Source of the DNA: an uncultured Tolumonas sp.
GTDB taxonomy: Bacteria > Pseudomonadota > Gammaproteobacteria > Enterobacterales > Aeromonadaceae
NCBI GenBank assembly: GCA_903931645.1
Contig: CAIZDF010000167.1
Coordinates: 1-9,552 of the forward strand
DNA length: 9,552 nt
Direction: 5' to 3'
A program made the position numbers and the translations under genes. Below the pieces are notes generated by a model. It was not told the DNA's origin and did not search any database. It worked only from the letters and a program-made list of their open reading frames with translations. This document shows positions 6,104 through 9,552 of this stretch, one piece after another (within the stretch, counting starts at the first letter, position 1; each line of letters starts with the position of its first letter).

Positions 6104-7225
6104 GCCCGTAAGGATTTGCGAGAGGTACTCATTATTTCGACCCGCTCGTTTTTGTTTCCGTTTAATACCCGCTTTAAATGTTTTGTCCGCTGTCAGTAAG
6201 TTCATGGCTATGTGTCGACATACGGCGAGATTTGCACCCGCTTCACCCCGAACAATTTGGCATTCATCTTCCCGCATTCCGACATCTAAACGCCAGTGTA
6301 ATTGGTTCTCGATCGACCAATGCGCTCGGGTGGCGTCTAATAATTCTTTGGCGGTTAACTTTGCGGAGCTGATGTAATAGCGAAGGACAATTGATTCTGC
6401 GCGTACAGGCGCAACGCTCTCCTGTCGGTTAACGCCGACGATGCCTATGGTGGTCAATTCTGGCCAGTCATAGGCCAGATCACCTAAGGGCGTTAAATCA
6501 TGGCTGACAATGCAGAAACGAGTTTCTTCCCGACCATGTCCTTTTTCCTGCGTACTGTAACTGTCATACAATTTACCCATCCACATCGCAGGGGAGTACC
6601 AGTTATCAAACGCATCAGCCAGTTTTCCCTGATTTCCTTTCACTGCCAGTAAATAGTCCGCTTTCTTTTTAATGATTTCCTGTGCAATTTTATGCTGACA
6701 TCCCATGGCGTCTAGTGTCACTAAACAACCTTTTAATTCAAGCAGTTGCAGTAGTTCAGGAACAGCAGTGATCTCATTGGATTTAGTGGCTGTTTTTACT
6801 TGCCCTAAGACCATACTATTCTGAGCACTGAACGCACTGACCATGTGGATCACGTTATCACGTTTGGATTTATCATAAGTGGCGCGTAGCGATTTACCAT
6901 CAATGGCAACAACGGAACCAGCCGTCAGGGTATGACAATTTTTCATCCACTGACAAAATAGCGTCTGTAGCTGTTTTCCTGAAATCATCCCCATGACACG
7001 TGCAATGGTGTGATGAGAAGGACAGCCATTTTCAAAATCACCGTATAAACGTAACCAATCCAGATGATCCTCACCGAAATCGGCAATTTCTTCCCAACCC
7101 TCAGCACCACCAATAATGGCAGTGATAGTCAGAAAAAGAATATCAGCCAGGGTATAACTGGTTTTCCAAGATTGACGGTAGTCATGAATAATAGATATTT
7201 GATCCAAAAGGCTGAGTCCGTTCAT
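6089..7225 (-). CDS. ISAs1-family transposase (DDE)
   Basis: This 378-aa protein is a full-length DDE transposase of the ISAs1 / H-repeat type, which cuts and joins IS ends. The likely catalytic triad is Asp109 (VVAIDGKSLR), Asp172 (VTLDAMGCQ) and Glu306 (HWSIENQLHWRLDV). The N-terminal region PSHHTIARV (69-77) and the block KGNQ (196-199) are also typical. ATG at 7225 has a weak GGA 9 nt upstream. The reading frame has no interruption, so the enzyme may be active. Its last codons overlap the left terminal repeat, which is common in compact IS elements. Confidence 0.95.
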   Translation of the reverse strand: MNGLSLLDQISIIHDYRQSWKTSYTLADILFLTITAIIGGAEGWEEIADFGEDHLDWLRLYGDFENGCPSHHTIARVMGMISGKQLQTLFCQWMKNCHTLTAGSVVAIDGKSLRATYDKSKRDNVIHMVSAFSAQNSMVLGQVKTATKSNEITAVPELLQLLELKGCLVTLDAMGCQHKIAQEIIKKKADYLLAVKGNQGKLADAFDNWYSPAMWMGKLYDSYSTQEKGHGREETRFCIVSHDLTPLGDLAYDWPELTTIGIVGVNRQESVAPVRAESIVLRYYISSAKLTAKELLDATRAHWSIENQLHWRLDVGMREDECQIVRGEAGANLAVCRHIAMNLLTADKTFKAGIKRKQKRAGRNNEYLSQILTGCGSS

Positions 7226-7372
7226 AGTGAGTTATCCGGCAAAAGAAAGGATAAGATCACAGGGGGATAGGATCGTCAAATCGATCGAAAAAATAGTTTC
7301 AGAATTTAAAGAATTACGGTAAAAATAAGATCAGGATTTTAAAATTCAATCCTTTCTCAAAGCCTCATATCA

Positions 7373-7397
7373 TGCGGGCTTTCATGCTTTTGCCCTG
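7373..7397. repeat. IS terminal inverted repeat, transposase-5' end
   Basis: Read on the minus strand it begins CAGGGCAAAAGCATGAAA. It supplies the in-frame TGA (7382-7384) that ends the broken Fe-S gene fragment. Confidence 0.93.
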
Positions 7398-7948
7398 GGT
7401 TTATGCGTCACTTCCGGCAATGGCACTTTCGCTGCGATACCCAGTAGTTTTTCACCCAGTTTCGCCAATAACGCTGATTTATTCCGCCAGCGAATTAACG
7501 CCCCCAGAATTGGATATTGATTCAGCCAAATCGGGGAATAGGCAAATAGCCGACTGCGCCACGATAGCGGTTGAATTTTTAGTTGCTGCGCCAGATATTC
7601 AATCTTGATCTGCGCCATATCGACACTGTTTTCGCATTCCCGTTTACAGCCTTTGCAGGCGACACACAGATCCATCGCTTCGGCTAATTCAGTGTCAGCG
7701 GTCAGCGCCGCTTCATCACTGTTAAGTGCGCGTTTTAGCAGTTGCACGCGTCCACCCGGCGAGAATAATTGCTTCTCGGTGATGCGGAAACTGGGGCACA
7801 TCACCCCTCGCCCGTGCTGCTCACAGACACCACTGCGAATGCACACCGCAACTGCTTTGGCGAAATCACCACCTTGCTTGGGAATATCCGCATATGCATC
7901 ACCCATGCCGCGATCTTGATATTCCGACCAATCTAATTCTGTACGCAT
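7382..7948 (-). pseudogene. Fe-S oxidoreductase (YdiJ-type), 5' fragment
   Basis: This is the N-terminal 184 codons of the split gene plus four residues (RAKA) and a stop read from the IS end. Two [4Fe-4S] motifs are visible. The first is Cys36, Cys42 and Cys51 (CIRSGVCEQHGRGVMCPS) and the second is Cys95/98/101/105 (CVACKGCKREC, then ENSVDMAQIK). The motif order and GGRVQLLKRAL match the ferredoxin-like part of FAD-linked oxidases such as E. coli YdiJ (about 1018 aa), which oxidise D-2-hydroxyacids. Here there is no FAD domain: ATG at 7948 has AGGA 6 nt upstream, an in-frame TGA lies two codons before it, and a promoter is at 8067-8095. Joined to the 3' fragment it gives 455 aa, close to stand-alone Fe-S subunits like GlcF. 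The fragment alone would lack the CCG domains and is probably non-functional. Confidence 0.87.
7398..7407. repeat. Target site duplication, right copy
   Basis: GGTTTATGCG is identical to 6069-6078 and abuts the right IS end. Confidence 0.95.
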
Positions 7949-8066
7949 ACATCATCCTGCGATCTGCTTTATCAGAACCTATCAAGAACGATGCCGATGC
8001 TGCCTATAGAAATAACAATGGGTTAGCGAAAGTTCATTCGTAACAAAACTGACAAAACAACAAGGG

Positions 8067-8095
8067 ATTATAGGAATAAAAAGAAAGCACGACAA
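8067..8095 (-). promoter_or_regulatory. Sigma-70 promoter for the Fe-S gene
   Basis: On the minus strand TTGTCG (8090-8095) is separated by 17 bp from a perfect TATAAT (8067-8072). Transcription would start near 8060, giving a leader of about 110 nt before the ATG at 7948. It shows that the Fe-S gene is expressed on its own rather than as the tail of an operon. Confidence 0.7.
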
Positions 8096-8100
8096 AAAAG

Positions 8101-8284
8101 ATGAGTACTCAATTCACGGTAATAAATACTATAAATTAGTTATTTCTAAAGAAAAACAAGCTCAAATTGCAATCAAAAAGAACAAATAACCATCAAAATT
8201 TTCATTATTTAACAATGAGATATTGATTTAAAGGTGCTAAATGACACATCCTTAAAATGTGTGCTTTATATCATTTCAGAGCAC
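8101..8284 (+). other. A+T-rich leader region with possible alternative hairpins
   Basis: This stretch has no convincing gene and is much richer in A and T than the left part of the window. AAAGG (8230-8234) stands 6 nt before ATG 8241, which opens only a four-codon frame (Met-Thr-His-Pro, stop at 8255). ACACAT (8244-8249) can pair with ATGTGT (8257-8262). GTGCT (8261-8265) can pair with AGCAC (8280-8284), directly before ATG 8285. The two pairings overlap, so they would compete. A regulatory role is speculative. No clear -35/-10 pair for the downstream gene was identified. Confidence 0.35.
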
Positions 8285-8932
8285 ATGGTTATTTATTTCT
8301 TTTTTGACAGGAAAAATTTATTGCCAGGTATGAGTGTGGAAGATATACAGGCATTCGTAAATGATAATCCTGATAATGATGTTTATACATTTACTGCTTA
8401 TAGTTTTCTAGATGCTCATGCCTATAATGTGTGGGAACACGGACAGTGGTGCCATCCTGAAATCATCAACATCATGAATCAGGTTTTACCTCTTATGGGT
8501 TTACCAGAATTCATTATTACACAGCCTATGACACTAAACGAAATGAGCTATGGCCAGTGCTTCCTGGGTAACAGCAAGTTTTGGACTGGCTATCTGGAAT
8601 TTTTGAATAAATTTGTCATTGCATGTGATAAACTGCCAGCAGAACACAAGGAATTATTAGAATCGCAGGCCGATATACAAAATCCACAGAATTATGTGCC
8701 TTATATACTGGAAAGATTACTGGCTACATATCTGATGTTGGAGAAAAATAATCTCAATATCATGCCGTGCAGTGATGTATATGAAAAGAACCTTAATTCC
8801 GGTCTGCTTGCCCGTATACAGCAAAAATACGATGCTGTTGAGGATAATGATACAGAGGCACTCAAACAATGGGTAGCTACTCGTCAGTTAAATCCTGGTA
8901 ATACAGATTGGGCGAGTGATTGGCTTAAATGA
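8285..8932 (+). CDS. Unrecognised 215-aa protein before a sugar-nucleotide reductase-like gene
   Basis: I do not recognise this family. The protein is acidic and rich in aromatic residues and Asn, with no signal peptide or membrane segment. It opens with a strand-like MVIYFFFDRKNLLPGMSVEDIQAF (split here: MVIYFFFDRKN, then LLPGMSVEDIQAF). Distinctive parts are FTAYSFLDAHAYNVWEHG, CHPEIINIMNQV and, near the end, LKQWVATRQLNPGNTDWASDW. I prefer ATG 8285; the frame is open to a GTG at 8234, which would add 17 residues, but neither start has a good ribosome site (AGAG is 3 nt before 8285). The stop TGA overlaps the next gene's ATG (ATGA), so the two are translationally coupled and probably act together. 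Base composition is A+T rich, as in many O-antigen or capsule clusters, which suggests transfer. Confidence 0.75.
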   Translation: MVIYFFFDRKNLLPGMSVEDIQAFVNDNPDNDVYTFTAYSFLDAHAYNVWEHGQWCHPEIINIMNQVLPLMGLPEFIITQPMTLNEMSYGQCFLGNSKFWTGYLEFLNKFVIACDKLPAEHKELLESQADIQNPQNYVPYILERLLATYLMLEKNNLNIMPCSDVYEKNLNSGLLARIQQKYDAVEDNDTEALKQWVATRQLNPGNTDWASDWLK

Positions 8933-9552
8933 AAATACTGATTACTGGTGCGGCTGGATATATTGGCAAGTTTTTAACAAAGTATTATACTGAAAGTGGA
9001 CACGACGTTACACCAGTAACCAGACAAACATGTGATCTGTTAAACAGCGCACAAGTAAAACAACTATTTACCAAACATTATGATGTGGTAATACACAGCG
9101 CACTTGCTGGACGTGAAAAAATTCATGACCCAGCAAGTGCATTTTTTGTTGAAAATATCACTATGTTTGAAAATTTGGCAGAACATCGCGGTAGTTACAA
9201 AAAATTTATCAATTTAGGTACAGGACATGAATATGATAATTTACGTAACATCAGTTATGCTCAAGAAGATGACATATTGTACGTGGAACCTGCAGCTGAC
9301 TATGGCAAAGTAAAAAATGCCATTGCCAGACGTTGTACACAGTTACCTAATTTTTATACTTTGCGCCTATTTGGTTTGTGTCATTACAGCGAATCAGATT
9401 TCAGATTTTTTAAAAAATTATATAATGCTGAACAATTTCACATATACAAAGATTGCTACAGTGATTTCCTCAATTTGGAAGACTTAGCTACAATTACAGA
9501 TCACTTCATAACCAATGATGTGGAATTTAACCAAATCAACTGTGTATATGAA
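8929..9552 (+). CDS. NAD-dependent epimerase/dehydratase family protein (partial)
   Basis: This frame runs off the right edge after 208 codons. It is an extended short-chain dehydrogenase of the sugar-nucleotide type. It begins MKILITGAAGYIGKFL with the Rossmann motif GxxGxxG (residues 7-13), then has DVVIHSAL (52-59), INLGTG (94-99) where a catalytic Ser/Thr is expected (Thr98), and YGKVK with the catalytic Tyr125 and Lys129. TLRLFGL follows, as in RmlD, WcaG or GalE relatives, and DFLNLEDLA resembles the usual F.hV.D.a segment. The probable job is reduction or epimerisation of an NDP-sugar for surface polysaccharide, but the substrate cannot be read. It starts at ATG 8929, overlapping the upstream stop. 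Confidence 0.88.
   Translation, partial: MKILITGAAGYIGKFLTKYYTESGHDVTPVTRQTCDLLNSAQVKQLFTKHYDVVIHSALAGREKIHDPASAFFVENITMFENLAEHRGSYKKFINLGTGHEYDNLRNISYAQEDDILYVEPAADYGKVKNAIARRCTQLPNFYTLRLFGLCHYSESDFRFFKKLYNAEQFHIYKDCYSDFLNLEDLATITDHFITNDVEFNQINCVYE

Larger units (their letters stand above)
6079..7397 (-). mobile_element. Complete ISAs1-family insertion sequence (1319 bp)
   Basis: The ends are 25-bp imperfect inverted repeats (6079-6103 and 7373-7397, 22 of 25 matching) starting CAGGGCAAAA and sharing CATGAA and CCCGCA. They are bounded by a perfect 10-bp duplication. The element holds one intact transposase gene on the minus strand, in the same direction as the gene it interrupts. Intact ends, an intact transposase and an unmutated target duplication point to a recent insertion. 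Confidence 0.96.

Noticed and set aside
5679..6377. 232-codon plus-strand open frame across the IS boundary
   Set aside because: It is antisense to the Fe-S gene and the transposase, crosses a recent insertion junction, and its product resembles nothing coherent.
1..9552. CRISPR array, tRNA, rRNA, toxin-antitoxin or prophage genes
   Set aside because: No regularly spaced repeats, cloverleaf or rRNA motifs, or such gene families were found on either strand by reading.

Overview
The window looks like chromosomal DNA of a gammaproteobacterium. The nrdD and pfkB products are close to their E. coli counterparts, there is an ERIC-type palindromic repeat, and an ISAs1-family insertion sequence is present. 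The IS family and the mix of genes would fit the Aeromonadales, but that placement is only a guess. No rRNA, tRNA or CRISPR was seen.

Layout from left to right. (1) 2-907: the C-terminal 301 residues of the class III anaerobic ribonucleotide reductase NrdD, with zinc site and glycyl radical loop, followed by a hairpin. The activase gene nrdG does not follow. (2) 1021-3656: two paralogous, uncharacterised outer-membrane-type lipoproteins (1069-1737 and 2997-3656) flank a divergent nitroreductase / HxlR-regulator pair. The two lipoprotein genes also share their upstream regions, so the duplication included the promoter. (3) 3685-5139: a nested inverted-repeat leader, a MmcQ/YjbR-family gene and pfkB (6-phosphofructokinase 2), probably one operon ending in a clear intrinsic terminator. 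(4) 5143-5269: a 127-bp ERIC-like palindrome. (5) 5252-7948, minus strand: a gene for a two-[4Fe-4S] plus CCG-domain protein, the Fe-S half of YdiJ-type FAD-linked oxidases. It is split by a complete 1319-bp ISAs1-family element (6079-7397) with 25-bp terminal inverted repeats and a perfect 10-bp target duplication. Removing the IS and one target copy restores an uninterrupted 455-codon frame. The gene's stop codon and last residues lie inside the ERIC element. (6) 7949-8284: an A+T-rich intergenic stretch with a good sigma-70 promoter for the Fe-S gene. (7) 8285-9552: an A+T-rich pair, an unrecognised 215-aa protein overlapping by ATGA with an NAD-dependent epimerase/reductase that runs off the right edge. 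This may be the start of a surface-polysaccharide or sugar-nucleotide cluster.

How the parts may work together. The HxlR regulator (single N-terminal Cys) most likely controls the divergent nitroreductase in response to electrophiles or quinones, as known for this family. The flanking lipoproteins may or may not belong to that response. yjbR-pfkB is housekeeping. The Fe-S gene is a recent pseudogene. No previously known defence or mobile system beyond the IS is visible; the least explained items are the lipoprotein family and the gene at 8285.
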